64,000 nucleotides of DNA, taken from Kondoa malvinella. Lineage: Eukaryota > Basidiomycota > Agaricostilbomycetes > Agaricostilbales > Kondoaceae. The first letter of the stretch is position 1. Each line of letters starts with the position of its first letter. Location: positions 1 through 64,000 of the forward strand of contig BCIM01000016.1 in the NCBI GenBank assembly GCA_039545315.1. Direction: 5' to 3'. This document shows positions 9,604 to 21,136 of this stretch, piece by piece. The notes under the pieces were generated by a model. That model was not told the DNA's origin. It worked only from the letters and a program-made list of their open reading frames with translations, and searched no databases. A program made the position numbers and the translations under genes.

Positions 9604-11064
9604 ATGCGAATCAATGCAAGTGCGGTCACTGTATTCAAGAGAAGAATGAGCACGGATGTCGCTGGTCTTCAAGCGAGAATTGAAGAGTTAGAAGCTCAAG
9701 TCGCTGCCTTGTCTGCGCGAAAAGTCAAACAGCAACCTCAATTGCCAGGCAGAAGAAAGAACTTTGATTTTGCAAAGTATCCAAGACGCAAGATTGCCCT
9801 GCTGTTCTCGTATGAAGGCTGGCCTTATAGCGGATTGGCCATTCAAAGGCTCGAAACACCTCTACCGACGGTCGAGCAGAAATTGCTGCATGCACTCAAG
9901 AAGGCCTGTTTGGTTCCGTTAGATGCAGATGTGGAAGAAATAGGTTGGGCCAGGTGTGGGAGAACAGACAGAGGTGTTAGCTCAAGCGGTCAAGTCGTCA
10001 GTCTTTGGGTCCGAAGTGGCCTAGCAACAGAAGATTTGCAAGGCATTGGAGCACTCGCACCAGGCGAAGACGTTCCTCCTGCACCTCGTGCACCTACAGA
10101 AGATGAAGATGGCGTTGCTTTGGCAGCATGGGCGCGCAATGTACCTCCAGCTCCAGCTCGAGCACCTGCGAATTGCAGCAACGAAGAGATTGAATATGCT
10201 TTCCTCCTGAATCGCATTCTACCGGATACCATTCGCGTTCTCGCTTGGTCACCAGTGGATCCTCGCTTCGACGCTCGCTTCTCATGTCGCGGCAGACACT
10301 ACAAATACTTCTTCTCTTCCACCGCTGCACTCCCTCTCGACATTACAGCAATGCAAGAAGCAGCAACTGCTCTGATAGGAGAACACGATTTCCGCAATTT
10401 CTGTACCTTCGACCCAGCTAAGCAAATCTCCAATTACTGGCGTCGAGTCATTTCTGCTCAAATATCCGAGATTCCTTCTACCGCACCTCTATCGAAGGAT
10501 GAGAAGCACTACGTCCTCGACTTGCATGGTACTGCTTTCCTCTATCACCAAGTTCGCCATATCATGGGATTGCTTTTCCTCGTCGGCGCAGGCAGCGAAC
10601 AACCTTCCATCATACCTGCTCTACTAGATGTCAATCAAACACCTGCCAAACCAATCTACGAGATCGCCAATGAAATACCGCTCGTACTGTGGTCGTGTGA
10701 TTACTCGGCTGGTGTGCTGGAATGGAAGAGGGAGTCAAACATGTCGTTGAAAATGACGCAGCGGTTGGAGCATTTGCGTATACAGCATGATGTTCAGCGG
10801 CATCACTATATTGCTTCACAAGAGCTGCCTGGTGAAGAGGAACAGCCTGATCCAACTAAGCAGAAGACGCAGAGCGGTGCAGGCAACGTGATTCGAGTGA
10901 CTACTGGCAAATATGTGCCGCTGTTGAAGAGAGCTCGTGGGGATCATTACGAGACGGCCAATGAGAAGTGGAGGCAATCCGCAAAGGGTCAAAGGTTCTT
11001 GGCGAAATATTTCGGGCAAGGGGCAAACGGCTCGAGCCAGGTCAACGATGAGGAAGATACATGA
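9604..11064 (+). CDS. DEG1: tRNA pseudouridine(38/39) synthase, PUS3/DEG1 type
   Basis: Isomerises uridine 38/39 in the anticodon stem-loop of tRNAs. A single open exon of 486 aa, unusual in this intron-rich window. The TruA-family catalytic Asp is in 'CGRTDRGVSSSGQVVSL'. Other conserved blocks are 'ALLFSYEGWPYSGLAIQ', 'DPRFDARFSCRGRHYKYFF' and 'FLYHQVRHIMGLLF'. A short coiled coil ('LQARIEELEAQVAAL') precedes the domain, as in Deg1. Two start codons are possible: ATG 9604 gives a 14-residue basic leader ('MRINASAVTVFKRR') that could target mitochondria, and ATG 9646 gives the cytosolic/nuclear form. It converges on the kinase gene, 92 bp away. Confidence 0.94.
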   Translation: MRINASAVTVFKRRMSTDVAGLQARIEELEAQVAALSARKVKQQPQLPGRRKNFDFAKYPRRKIALLFSYEGWPYSGLAIQRLETPLPTVEQKLLHALKKACLVPLDADVEEIGWARCGRTDRGVSSSGQVVSLWVRSGLATEDLQGIGALAPGEDVPPAPRAPTEDEDGVALAAWARNVPPAPARAPANCSNEEIEYAFLLNRILPDTIRVLAWSPVDPRFDARFSCRGRHYKYFFSSTAALPLDITAMQEAATALIGEHDFRNFCTFDPAKQISNYWRRVISAQISEIPSTAPLSKDEKHYVLDLHGTAFLYHQVRHIMGLLFLVGAGSEQPSIIPALLDVNQTPAKPIYEIANEIPLVLWSCDYSAGVLEWKRESNMSLKMTQRLEHLRIQHDVQRHHYIASQELPGEEEQPDPTKQKTQSGAGNVIRVTTGKYVPLLKRARGDHYETANEKWRQSAKGQRFLAKYFGQGANGSSQVNDEEDT

Positions 11065-11156
11065 ATATAATGCAAGTGATATGTATGTGGGTACCGATTG
11101 ATTCTTACGCATGAACTCTTGCTGAAAGATATAAATACAGATGACATGCCTTGATC

Positions 11157-14100
11157 CTACAACCGTTGTCTGGGTATCCCAAGATTATTGTTGGTGGTAC
11201 TTCTTTTGAGTTGGACAGGTGCGCGTTGTTCTCCGACGGGTGATCGAGCTCGACTAATTACTTCGTTTCCCAAGCGCGCAAATCCGCGTTGCGACAAATT
11301 GCCCATTCCGGTATTGGTTGAATTGCTGCGCTTCATTCCTGGCTGCGCTGCACTTGACCGCCGTATACTAGACGCCTGCCCTATCTCTCTCGACAGCTCT
11401 TTCGCCAATTCGCGCACGAGAATAGCTGGGTCGCCGTCTGCAAGTTGCCGGATCGTATTGATGAGCTTGGGTGTTCGAGCAATTCGGTCTCGAGCTGAAA
11501 GAGTGGTCGATTCGTAGAGAACTTTTGTGATACGAAGAAGGTTGAGGCGAACGACGGCTTTAGCGTGTGAAGATAATCGGTCGACCAGGCGGGATAGGAA
11601 AGCTTCTTGACCAGCCAAATGTAGACATAGACCGCCTGATGCGCGCAGTATCTATCTCGAGAGTCAGCCTACTCGCAAAGTCTCTGTGCTGCCTTATGCT
11701 TACCTTCAAAAGCGGATCTAACAGATTCTCGAAGGTTGTTGCTTTCGATCGATTGAACGCTTTGATGACAGCTTCGACAGCAAAAGGCTGCAACAGAGCG
11801 TCTTCCACGCGAGCAGTGTCGTCTGACAGCCTGAGTCAAAATCAGCTGCTGCATGTAGGAACACATGGGGATAACCTTACCAAGCTTGGATGCTCTCCAA
11901 AGCAGACGCACTCCAGAATGGATCCTTCAGCAGCCCAAGATAGAACGCGAGTCCATCGTGATGCCACAGAAGCTTTCGACACGTTCTGCTGCTCTGCGCA
12001 AAGTCGCACAAAAGGGGCAGAGCAAATTGCTTCAGTGGAGAATTGCTTTGAACGAGATCCATTAGGACTGGTATGGCTCCAGAGGACGCAGCTTCTTCTT
12101 GTCTGCTTTTCGACAGCCGGCACAGGTTGTACAAGGTGTTGACGATGGGGTTGGCGATTTCCGTCGAAAGAGTGCTTCGGATATGATCTTTCAGGATTCG
12201 GACGAGGGCTTGGATGACATCTGCGTTTTGTAGAGTGGAGAGCGATTTAGGTGACATGCTAGTGTTTTTGATCGCCTTGAGGGTTGAAATGAGCAGTTCG
12301 CCATCGAGCAGATCTAACGCCTTGACCAGCCCTAACAGAGCACAGTCAGGACGGCAAGAAGAACAGGTCATCCCGACTTACGTGTGATCACTGGTCGAGT
12401 CGCAAGCGCTTCTTTGACTTTGAGATCCGATTGCGCAAAGATAAGGAAGATCGAGCAAATCTTGGCCTTCGCGCTTTCTGCCAGCTCATCCCCATCTTCT
12501 GCGCTAGCGATCAGAGCATCCGCTAGCGGCGTGAGCAGGCCTTCAGCTGCTAGCATCCTACAGAAGTCTGTTCGTGGTGTAGTACCCTGAAAGATAGCCA
12601 TTGTAGCGATAACACATGCAACTGAAGAGGATCTCACCTGCATCTCAAATACGCGACATAGACCTTCAACAGCCATCCAGATCAGATCTCGGTGTTCCTC
12701 GTAATTTTCGTCCATCATCTCGACTAGCGTTTTGAGGCCGCGACACGAGATGAACATTTGCAGCTGAGCAAGGATGAGCACTGGGCTTCGAACGTAAGAG
12801 AAAATTCTCACTGTGAGCAAAGACGTTCGGCAGACGGAGCCAATGAATAGCGCTGCTTCTAGCCTGAGATCTCGTGGGTATTTGTTTGCTGCAAAGCCGA
12901 TAATGACAGGACAGGCGCCAATAAGCTTTTCCAAAGATCAGCTGGAGTTACTATGTGCTTGAACAGGCTTACACAGATGTTCTCGAGCGTTTCCCCGTCA
13001 TCCTCCACGACCTTTATTACACCTTAGCGGATGCATGGCCAGACAGACTTGCAAGACTGACCAGATTGATGATTCTAAGCATAGACTCGATCACTTCGCG
13101 AGACCGGCGAGTCTGAAGTGCTTCGATGATTGCAAGCATGCCATGCTCCCTGACAAACACCTTCTTCGATTCTTCCTCTTCGTCAAAGTAGCCAATCTGC
13201 ACAATGTCAGTCGAAACCCAGCTTGACATTCAGGACTCACAAGTTGTACACAGAGCTCGTTCAGCGTGAAATCCCCCGTATCTTCTGCACCGAGCGCCTC
13301 GATCAATTTCTGAGTGAAAGTCGATATCCGCGCAAGCTTGTCTCGAGCCATGATCTCCGCATCGCCATCGTCTGCAGCTGAGAAGTCTTCCTCCGCAAAA
13401 GGATCGTCTTCATCGCTGTCGTCGTCTCCCAGCCACGAGCGACCTGATAGTTTGCCTGATAATTTGAGCGCGGGTGGGAAGGAGACATCTGTGGACAACC
13501 AAGAAGACTTAAGTGCCAAAACACTACTCACGACTGGTGCCTACTGGATGTGTGACCGGCTGGGTCCTTCCCAATCAGATCTGAAAAGTCTTCCGTATCT
13601 TCATTTACTTCCGAATACTTATCTATCGAGCTGATACTTGCACTTGAAGGTAGAGAAGGCATGGCAGATCTTGACAGTGCCGAAGTGGCAGGTGGAGAGA
13701 CCTTCCCAAATGGCGAAAGCGGTCTAGAAGGTGCAGGCGATGATTGTCGGGCAGCGGCAAAGTTGGGCATTGACGATGAAGAAGGTAAAGGCGCACGAAT
13801 GGTCTTCTCACCGCTCATCCCGTTAAGAGAATGGACACTGCCAGTATTCGACAGATCTCGAGGATGCAGAATCCGCTTTGAACCAGAATTTGCAGAGCGG
13901 AGACTTGCGACTCGACCTTTGAAGTGCTTGTCGTCTACCACTATATCTGAGTAGTCTTCTTCAATAGCTTGCATAGGTTTGCTCTCGCTGGAGACCTTCC
14001 GCGCAGCTGGTGCTCGAACCGGTCGAAGTGTCCGAGAATTGTCATCCGTTCCAAAGGAGTCGTACTTTTCCGAGCTGTCGCGATCAAGAGCGGCTATCTT

Positions 14101-15751
14101 ATTTGCAGGTATATCATCTTCAAAGTCTTGGTCCCAATTGTCGTCTTCCTCGTCACCAGGCTTTTCATGCGGCGCAATAGGCTGCTTTACGACCGACACT
14201 GGAAGCTGAGCAGTAGGCTGAGATTTCTGGCGAGGACGCGGAGCAGCTTTTACTGTGTCTTTATGAACTTCCTGCACAGCAGGTTGTAGTCGGACAGTCC
14301 GTTGCTGCAAGACATTGGCGACTTCTTCGCTTGGTCTCGAAGGTTTGGCTAGGGGTCTTGACGGTTTCGCTGACGAGTCTGTCGATTCACGAAGCTTTCA
14401 ACGTTAGAAGGACGCAAGAAGCAATGCACTGACACTCTAAAGCCTTGTTCCATTCCTGCACCTTATGCACCGTTTCATCATACGCACTAACCGGTTGAGC
14501 ATTCGACACAACCCTTGGGCTGTTCTGATCCCTCTTGGTCTGATCCATCCTCTTCCTCGCACTGACCATCCAAGAATGCTTCAACAGTTTCCTCGCGCTG
14601 ATCCGCAAATTGCAATCCTTTTGGAAACATTGCAACAGGAAATCTCTAGCGACGGGTGAAGTGCCTTCTGGTATAGGCGGAAAATCGTCATTGACGATTC
14701 GGAACAAGGCGAGCATAGGTTCGAGAAAGGAGTACATCGGTTTCCCATCGAGCAATTCGACAACAACAGCGCCAACGGACCATATATCTGAAGCAGTCGT
14801 CGCTCCTGATTGATCAATGACTTCAGGTGCCATCCAGTAAGGTGAGCCTACGACGGCTGAATCTTTCAGCAAGCCAGCGCGAGTAGCGACACCGAAGTCT
14901 GCGAGCTTGACGCCGCCTTCTTTCGTAGCGAGAATGTTGGAAGCTTTCAGATCTCGATGGATCACACCTTGATCATGCAGGTATAGTAGGCCGTCGAGTA
15001 CTTGACAGATGTATTGCGCTACAAGGTGTTCTGGAAACTTGCCAAACTGTGCGGCAGAGATGTCAAGAACCCAATGAAGGGATCATTAGACCTGACGCAC
15101 CTTCTTGTTGATAGTATGGAGGCTTCCATTCTCGCAGAACTCGAGAATGATAAAGAGATGATCTTTCGTCCGCTTCGACCCTCTATATTGAACGATATTC
15201 GGATCTGTACTACCGCGGGCATTGTTTAGTCCAAAGAAGACAAGCAGCGCAGAGACGTACGATCCAAGTTCTTCAGCAGCTCGATCTCAGACTGTCATTA
15301 CGACGTCAGCGTGTCGTCATGTCAATGCTTAGAACGGACGTACCATAATCTCAGGCAGCTCTGACTTTGGTATATTGCTCAATCCAATCTGAAAACATCT
15401 TGCATAAGCTCTTGAACGCTCTCAGAAGGAGTACTGACCTGCTTAACAGCTACCGTCTCGCCTGTCGTCCAATTGAGCGCCCTATACACCTACACCTGAC
15501 ATCAACTGGTGCTACTGCAGCTGAGAAAGGACACATACCACGCCAAAAGCTCCTCTGCCCAAGACATCCGCCAGCTGATATTGCGGCAACCCAGCAGGCT
15601 GTCCGTCTTCATCTCGTTCGCCAGATTGGTAGCTCATCTCTTTTATGATAGCCTTCTCTATATCATGTCTGTGTATTTGGCCGTTCTTGGCGTATCGCAC
15701 TGTCCACTTGGATGCACTGTTCGCTGCTTGCGGAAGGGACACGGTCGTCAA
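11157..15751 (-). CDS. Septation-network protein kinase, Cdc7/Cdc15/SepH type
   Basis: An STE-like Ser/Thr kinase with a C-terminal armadillo-like region, the architecture of S. pombe Cdc7, yeast Cdc15 and Aspergillus SepH, which drive mitotic exit and septum formation from the spindle pole. N-lobe: Gly-rich loop 'LGRGAFGV' (ends at 15539) and Lys in 'ETVAVKQ'. C-lobe: '[10 protein letters not shown]', 'LADFGVATR', '[10 protein letters not shown]'. A long Ser/acidic linker follows, with '[10 protein letters not shown]' and 'DTEDFSDLI', the second typical of Cdc7. Helical repeats run to the stop ('[18 protein letters not shown]', '[16 protein letters not shown]'). More than a dozen short introns. 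The junction after '[10 protein letters not shown]' (near 14430-14370) is unresolved. ATG 15751 faces Swi5 across 63 bp; an alternative start is the internal 'MSYQSGER'. Confidence 0.9.
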
Positions 15752-15814
15752 TGATGAAACCTCGTTCGCGCTTTATTTCTTCCAGACAGCCAAGTAGTCT
15801 ACAACTGTGCAGTC

Positions 15815-16160
15815 ATGTCAAAGACCACTGTAAGCCTCCCAATGCGCGATCATGTACGCGTCTTGAATCGAAAATCAACAAACAGACCGCGCAAAAGATT
15901 TTAAAGCTTAAAGAGGAAATCGCAGCTCTCGAAAGGCAATTCACACCTGCTGAAGATCCAGAAGAGATTGTCAAGACTCACATTGACCTCATGCATCGGT
16001 ACAATGACTACAAGGTGAACGAGACCGACTCAATCGCAGGAAGCGAGACTGAGCAAGAGAATAGGACGCTGGCCAGGTCTTGATTGGCAAGATTGCTACT
16101 CTGGAGAGTACGACCGCTTCGAACATCTATGAGCGATTAGGATTGAGTCACGAAGATTGA
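15815..16160 (+). CDS. SWI5: DNA recombination mediator Swi5 (Sae3)
   Basis: Small coiled-coil protein that, with Sfr1/Mei5, stabilises Rad51/Dmc1 filaments in homologous recombination and, in fission yeast, in mating-type switching. Three exons: 15815-15829 (five codons, 'MSKTT'), 15886-16014 and 16077-16160, giving 75 aa. The Swi5 signature is clear: 'KLKEEIAALERQF', 'DPEEIVKTHIDLMHRYNDYK' and 'LIGKIATLES...IYERLGL'. The introns are 56 and 62 nt. Head-to-head with the kinase and tail-to-tail with adenosine kinase (61 bp). Confidence 0.93.
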
Positions 16161-16221
16161 AGCAAGTGGGTCGATCAATGCAAATATGCATTTCCCTTTT
16201 TTGACTCTAGCTCTTTCTAGT

Positions 16222-17569
16222 CTAGAGAATCTGTTGCCTAGAGCCGAAAGTAGGGCCGACTGTATTCACCATCAGCGATAGAGCAAATGTAAAATAGTAG
16301 CTTGAGACGAACCTTGTCCGACGCAAATTTGACCGAGCTTGTGACCAGCCTCAACAGCCTCTTCTAGACTCTTGCCTGCGATCAAGGCAGCAGTGAAAGC
16401 ACCAGCGAATGCATCGCCTATCATTAAGTGTCAACGATTGCTTGCCAGCAAAAGGTAAGGACACGAACCTGCTCCGTTGGTGTCAACAATCTTGTTAGCG
16501 GGCAGAGCATCGACCTTGAAAGTCCTGGCTTCCTTCGAGTCGGAAGTAGCGAGCACAGTAGCTTCAGCACCTTGAGTAAGGACAACTACTCTTGGCTTGC
16601 TAGTGTCTTCTCTGGGGAGCTGAGCAATGTTAAGCGCAACGGCTTCGACGCTGAAAGGAGTGATGTTGTGCGATCCGGCATAGGCTTCGGCTTCGCTTTC
16701 ATTGCCAAACACGAGGTTGATGTAGGGCATGACTTGGTCGAGCTGAGAAGCGAAGAATTGAGGGATGAAAGGTGCGGAAAGGTTGAGCGCAAAGGTCTGC
16801 CAATACACATCAGCTCAAGCTATCATGCATTAGAGTGTATGCTACCTTCTTGGCGGCAGCGGATTGCTTTGCCAATTTCAAAGTGCTCTCAACACCGTGG
16901 GTAAGGAAGAAGCCCTCGACATAGTAGTGAGAAGCGGCTTCGACGAGCTCCTTGACTTCAGGCTTGTCCAAATGCGAAGCAGTGAACTTTTCAGCTGCAC
17001 CGAGCTTGGTGACGAGCGATCTGTCCCATACACTCAGTTGGAAGCACCTTTTCTATGCCAATGTACTAACCGATCGTGGCCAGTAAGGATGACAGCGCAA
17101 GCACCTGTTGGCTCGCTTCCCTTTGGCTGGACCTGGTAGATCTCCTTGAGACCTTCCTTCTTGTTGGCGGCTCTTTGCTGTTCTGCCAGATCATCGGATC
17201 CGACTGAACCAACGTAGACACAAGAGTTGGCAGGCAAGCAGAACTGTTGCAGCATATTTCAGCACCAGATTTCGCTTGGATCGACTTAGGCTTCACCTGA
17301 GCAGCTCTGGCAGCGTTTTGCGACGCACCACCTGCTACGTAAGTGATTTCGTACTTCTCACGAACATAGTCATAGATGGATTCGTGCTTCTCTTCAACCA
17401 GAATGGCATCGTTCGACTTGAGGTCATATTTCTTCAAAACCTCTTCGCCATTGTTGACCTGCATGTCAAGCAGGCTGCTCTCATCTCAGCCTTTTCCTTC
17501 TCTCTATATGCCTGAGAGGCACTGCGTCACGAACGGGTTGCCCATTGCGAAAAGCTTGATTGACGACAT
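16222..17569 (-). CDS. ADO1: Adenosine kinase
   Basis: Phosphorylates adenosine to AMP; in fungi it recycles adenosine from the S-adenosylmethionine cycle. PfkB/ribokinase fold: 'MGNPLLDMQVNNGEEVL' at the N-terminus, 'TYVAGGASQNAARAAQ' (substrate Gly-Gly), 'YVGSVGSDDLAEQQ', and the catalytic anion hole and base in 'DTNGAGDAFAGAF'. Seven exons (17569-17535, 17474-17297, 17243-17071, 17020-16846, 16796-16469, 16417-16313, 16259-16222) sum to 343 aa, typical for the family. The first donor is GTTCGT, splitting a Pro codon. The start lies only 35 bp from the divergent membrane-protein gene. Confidence 0.95.
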
Positions 17570-17604
17570 GTTGATGGTATGCGTAAGAGGGTGCACTTTT
17601 CGAA

Positions 17605-20110
17605 ATGTCTCCTAGCAAGCTGCGTTCGTCTTGGCGTACGCTTCTGGCTCTGTTCTCTCGCATGTATCGCCTCTCTTTGGCTTGTAGGCTTACGCGATAT
17701 CTGCCTCAATCTGCCTCAAGCGAGGCTGGGCGACTCACACGAATATACTTTGCCTGCGGCTCCTCGCTTGCTATTGTAAGCGTCTTCTTCTCGGGAGAGA
17801 CCCTATAGGTCAATCAGCTTCCTTTGTCAGGTCTTCCCGAGGCAAAAATCGCTCTCACGAACCGCCTGGCTCTTGATCTCGCTCTTTTCTCTCGGCATCC
17901 TCCTCTTCATATGCCAATAGTCTCTTATACTCTAGCTTGGTTGAGCGGTATGTTCATTCTGCGACGATAACTTCGTCTCTTTGTCTTTCCCATGAGAGCC
18001 CTGGCTGAGATGATGAATTTGCGTATTTAGCCGGGATATGCGTGCGTTCTCTCTGGCGTACAATAACAGGATACTAATGAAGTATGCCAACAGGCACTAG
18101 GCGTTGCTGCGTGAGAGACATCTCGAAGTCTCGCCTCTCTTTGGCTGAGACTCTTTCGCAGGGAGATCATCCGGATCAATCAGGAGGCTTCTATACTACA
18201 AGCTCGACAAGACTACCATGGACGGGATCTGGTCATCTTCGATAGCCAGTTGAGGGGTATGCTGTACCTTCGAATGATTCTGCCTTATCTGACATGAGTT
18301 CTAGATAACTGCCCATACTTCATACCATGTCAGTCAGTGTCCTCGGTATCTAGTCCGTCGTATTGAACAGCTCGAGTAACACAGACACGGACGTGAGCCC
18401 AACCTGGTCTTCCTGTACAGCCCACTCACACTTCGTCGATAGGTGCCAAATCAGCCGGGTAGCTGTATGTCCGACAAGAACATCCGACCTAGTTGTGTCT
18501 GACCATTCTATCAGATGGAACGGCGCCAGGCTGGCACGTCCTCAACGCGATCGTCCTTTTCTTCCTCTTCCTCTCCGAGATACCTGGTACCAGCAAGTGT
18601 ATTTCCACTCTTCCGCACTGCCAATCAGCTGATATCTATCAGAATGGTTCCTGCCAAAGATCCAATACATCTCTATATTTGCAGGAACAGCACCTGTGTG
18701 GCCAACTGGCGTGCTGGAAATCCTGCTGGGCCTATCGACACTAGGCATGTTCCTTCAGCTAGCAGCAGGCTTCTGTTCTAAAGAGTCATTTGCCCAGCTG
18801 TTCCAGGTAAGTAGACCGGATCAATAGTATCTTGAATTTCACTGAAGGCAAGTGGATAAAGTCGCTATCATGGGAAATTACTACGAAATGTGAGTACAGT
18901 TGTCTTATAGCTTCTCCTTCCTGACGGATGCGTCCAGCTGGTTCCGCTTCGTGACGTATGTGACCTGCAGCTACTTTTAAAGAAATGACTGATCTCCGCA
19001 CAGCGGCTGGATGCTGATAGGCATAGGGCTGGTCACATTCATCCATGGACTACTAATAGGCGCTCAAGTTCGGATAGATCGCGGTCGTAAGGCGTTTCTT
19101 GACATGATTCTGTGTAATTCTGACGTCCTTCGACAGAATATGCAAGTCTACCAATTTTGTCAAGCAGGTAGCTAACTTCATTTATGCCACTAGGAGAAGC
19201 CCAAGGAAGAAGATAAACCAGACAAGGCCAAGGCAACGAAGGTGAGCTCTGCGTTTACGTGGGAAAGTCATCAAAGTGATGCCAGCGGCTTTAGATCGCC
19301 TGGCGAGTTCCTTTGGAATGAGTCGCTCGGTTTCTGAGCCCGCTACAATAATAGGGCGGAGTTATCGGGCAACCTCAGAACACTGGTAGCTGCCAAGTAA
19401 GCCCGGAGATTAACCTTAAATGCTTACAATCAGACAAACCACGCAGTGCAAATTTGGGCGCATGCAAGTAATCATGATTGGCTTTTCGGCAAACCGCTAA
19501 TGCGTGTATACAGACGTAGCGTCCATAAGCATAATGGAGGACGCGGTGAAGGACCTATGAAGGAAATGCAGAGAGCGTGAGAAACCGTCTCCAGCTTGCT
19601 GCGGGCTATCTTGCAATGTATCACAGCACGTTGTAGCAGTGGTAGACATATTTCATTGTTCGATACGAGCCATTCAATCGACATCCATTTGCGTTTCGCA
19701 AAATTTGCTGCGATGGGTCTGCTGCTTTTTAGATTCATCTCTTCTTCCCATCCTAAGCATGAGTTATCCACCGATTTCTGGTTCAAAGGCGGATCAATAG
19801 TCAGTGCTGCTTCAATCTTGGTCTTTCTAGACAGTCAGAGCTTATATTTCGATAGTGACATGCCGCAAACGCCCTACAGCAGATCTATACCTCTTCCGTA
19901 TAGCGCTGCCAGCCAAGCACAGGCCTTGACGAGCTACACATCACGGCCAATGAAAGCCAGATCATTCAGGGACAAGGGATAGAACTGACCGTACAGACAG
20001 CTACTCTACGAGCTTCCCACCTAAGGGCAATACACCTCCTACACCTCCTCCCTCTCCAACAGGCTACCAACGCGGCAACAGCTTGGGTTTATCTTTCGGC
20101 AAGAGATAGC
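17605..20110 (+). CDS. Predicted polytopic membrane protein, unknown function (model approximate)
   Basis: A run of short plus-strand coding segments with strong hydrophobic stretches and canonical borders. It begins at ATG 17605 ('MSPSKLRSSWRTLLALF'). Hydrophobic blocks: 'AWLLISLFSLGILLFICQ' or an alternative frame reading 'IVSYTLAWLSAGICALGVAA' (17830-18110), 'NAIVLFFLFLSEIPG' (about 18540-18590), 'LEILLGLSTLGMFLQLAAG' (about 18710-18770) and 'WMLIGIGLVTFIHGLLIGA' (about 19010-19065). A charged exon 'EKPKEEDKPDKAKATK' follows near 19195, then a Pro/Ser-rich cytosolic-type tail ending 'SFGKR' at 20110. Several splice choices are ambiguous, so the exact protein is not given. At least four membrane segments are likely. 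No family was recognised. Confidence 0.45.
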
Positions 20111-20207
20111 TCAAGAAGTGGTCGAAAAGGATCGAAGGACTGAAGCATCAGAAGACGAACGCAGGAGGGCTGAACCAGGGACCGCGAGACGAATGGATTT
20201 CTAGGTG

Positions 20208-21055
20208 TTACAAGAGAAGGTTACGATGTTGAACTTTAGCTTGCATTAACTTTGCGAGACCTCTTTGACGATCGAGCTTTTCGGCCAGACTTGGCCATTG
20301 TACGATGAAATCGTCTACTATAGGTCGTAGTAGCTTGGCAGATAGGCTGAGTGAGGATACGCGAGCGAAAGATTCGATATAGATTAGCTTCGGTGAAGGC
20401 AGAAACAGTATCTTTGCAGCAGCTTCATTAGCATCCGTACAGCAGACCAGAGTACGAAGCACACCTTCAGCAGAAAGCAGCATAGAGCAATTGGAACACA
20501 TGTGCCTGGACCATTGAGCAGGAGAGCATCTGCGAATCTTGCTTTTCGATAGGCAGGCGTCACCCCGAGATACCAAAGACACCAGGCCATAGAGTGTATT
20601 GTAGTGAAAGGTGCTGTCCAGAAAGATTGGTGCACCCGACGGGCTCGCGGGACATCAAAGATAGTGCACTTGTCAAGTTATGAGCGCAAAGGAGGGACAA
20701 GTAAGACGAGGACACACGTCGCCAGAAGCATAAAAGCTCTCAAGCTCAAGAGCTTTCGCCCTGCTGAACTTATCGCCAGACGAGACCATGTACGTCCGCT
20801 TCGAGTATCGCTCTGGATCGAGCTGCACGAGCAAGCGAATCATTTCCGCTGTGTGCCCACCTAAGAAAGGAGCAACGATGAGAGCGGAAACAAGGTAAAG
20901 GCAGAGAGACGCAGACCCGAGCCCAGAAAAACGGCCAGATGGCATTCATTCGATTTCTTGACGTTGGACGGCCTCTTGAACAGCAAGTAAATACCTCGCA
21001 AAGCCAGTAAAGGTACAAGCAGGACCAGAAGGGCTAAGAGGTATCCTGCATGCAT
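20208..21055 (-). CDS. ALG14: UDP-GlcNAc transferase subunit ALG14
   Basis: ER membrane anchor of the Alg13/Alg14 enzyme that adds the second GlcNAc to dolichol-linked oligosaccharide. A single N-terminal membrane helix ('YLLALLVLLVPLLALRGIYL') is followed by 'GSGGHTAEMIRLL', 'RARRVHQSFWTAPFTT', 'LLNGPGTCVPIALC', 'YIESFARVSSLSLSAKLL' and 'DFIVQWPSL', all diagnostic of Alg14. Four exons (21055-20917, 20860-20718, 20668-20465, 20387-20208) give 221 aa, the usual length. The third intron is 77 nt, longer than its neighbours. The start region overlaps the 5' flank of the divergent SET gene. Confidence 0.95.
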
Positions 21056-21136
21056 GGAATGGCTGTGATGGGACAAGCAACAGCAACAGATGAAATTGGC
21101 GAGTGCGTTGGTAGGGTTGTAAGCTGCTGGGAAACA

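Noticed and set aside
13661..14289. Open plus-strand frames of about 100 codons opposite the kinase linker
   Set aside because: They are antisense shadows of a Ser/Pro-rich coding exon, with no splice logic or homology.
21050..21136. Upstream in-frame ATG for the SET protein ('MHGMAV...')
   Set aside because: It would overlap the ALG14 start codon, and the extra residues look non-conserved. The later ATG starts just before the conserved domain.
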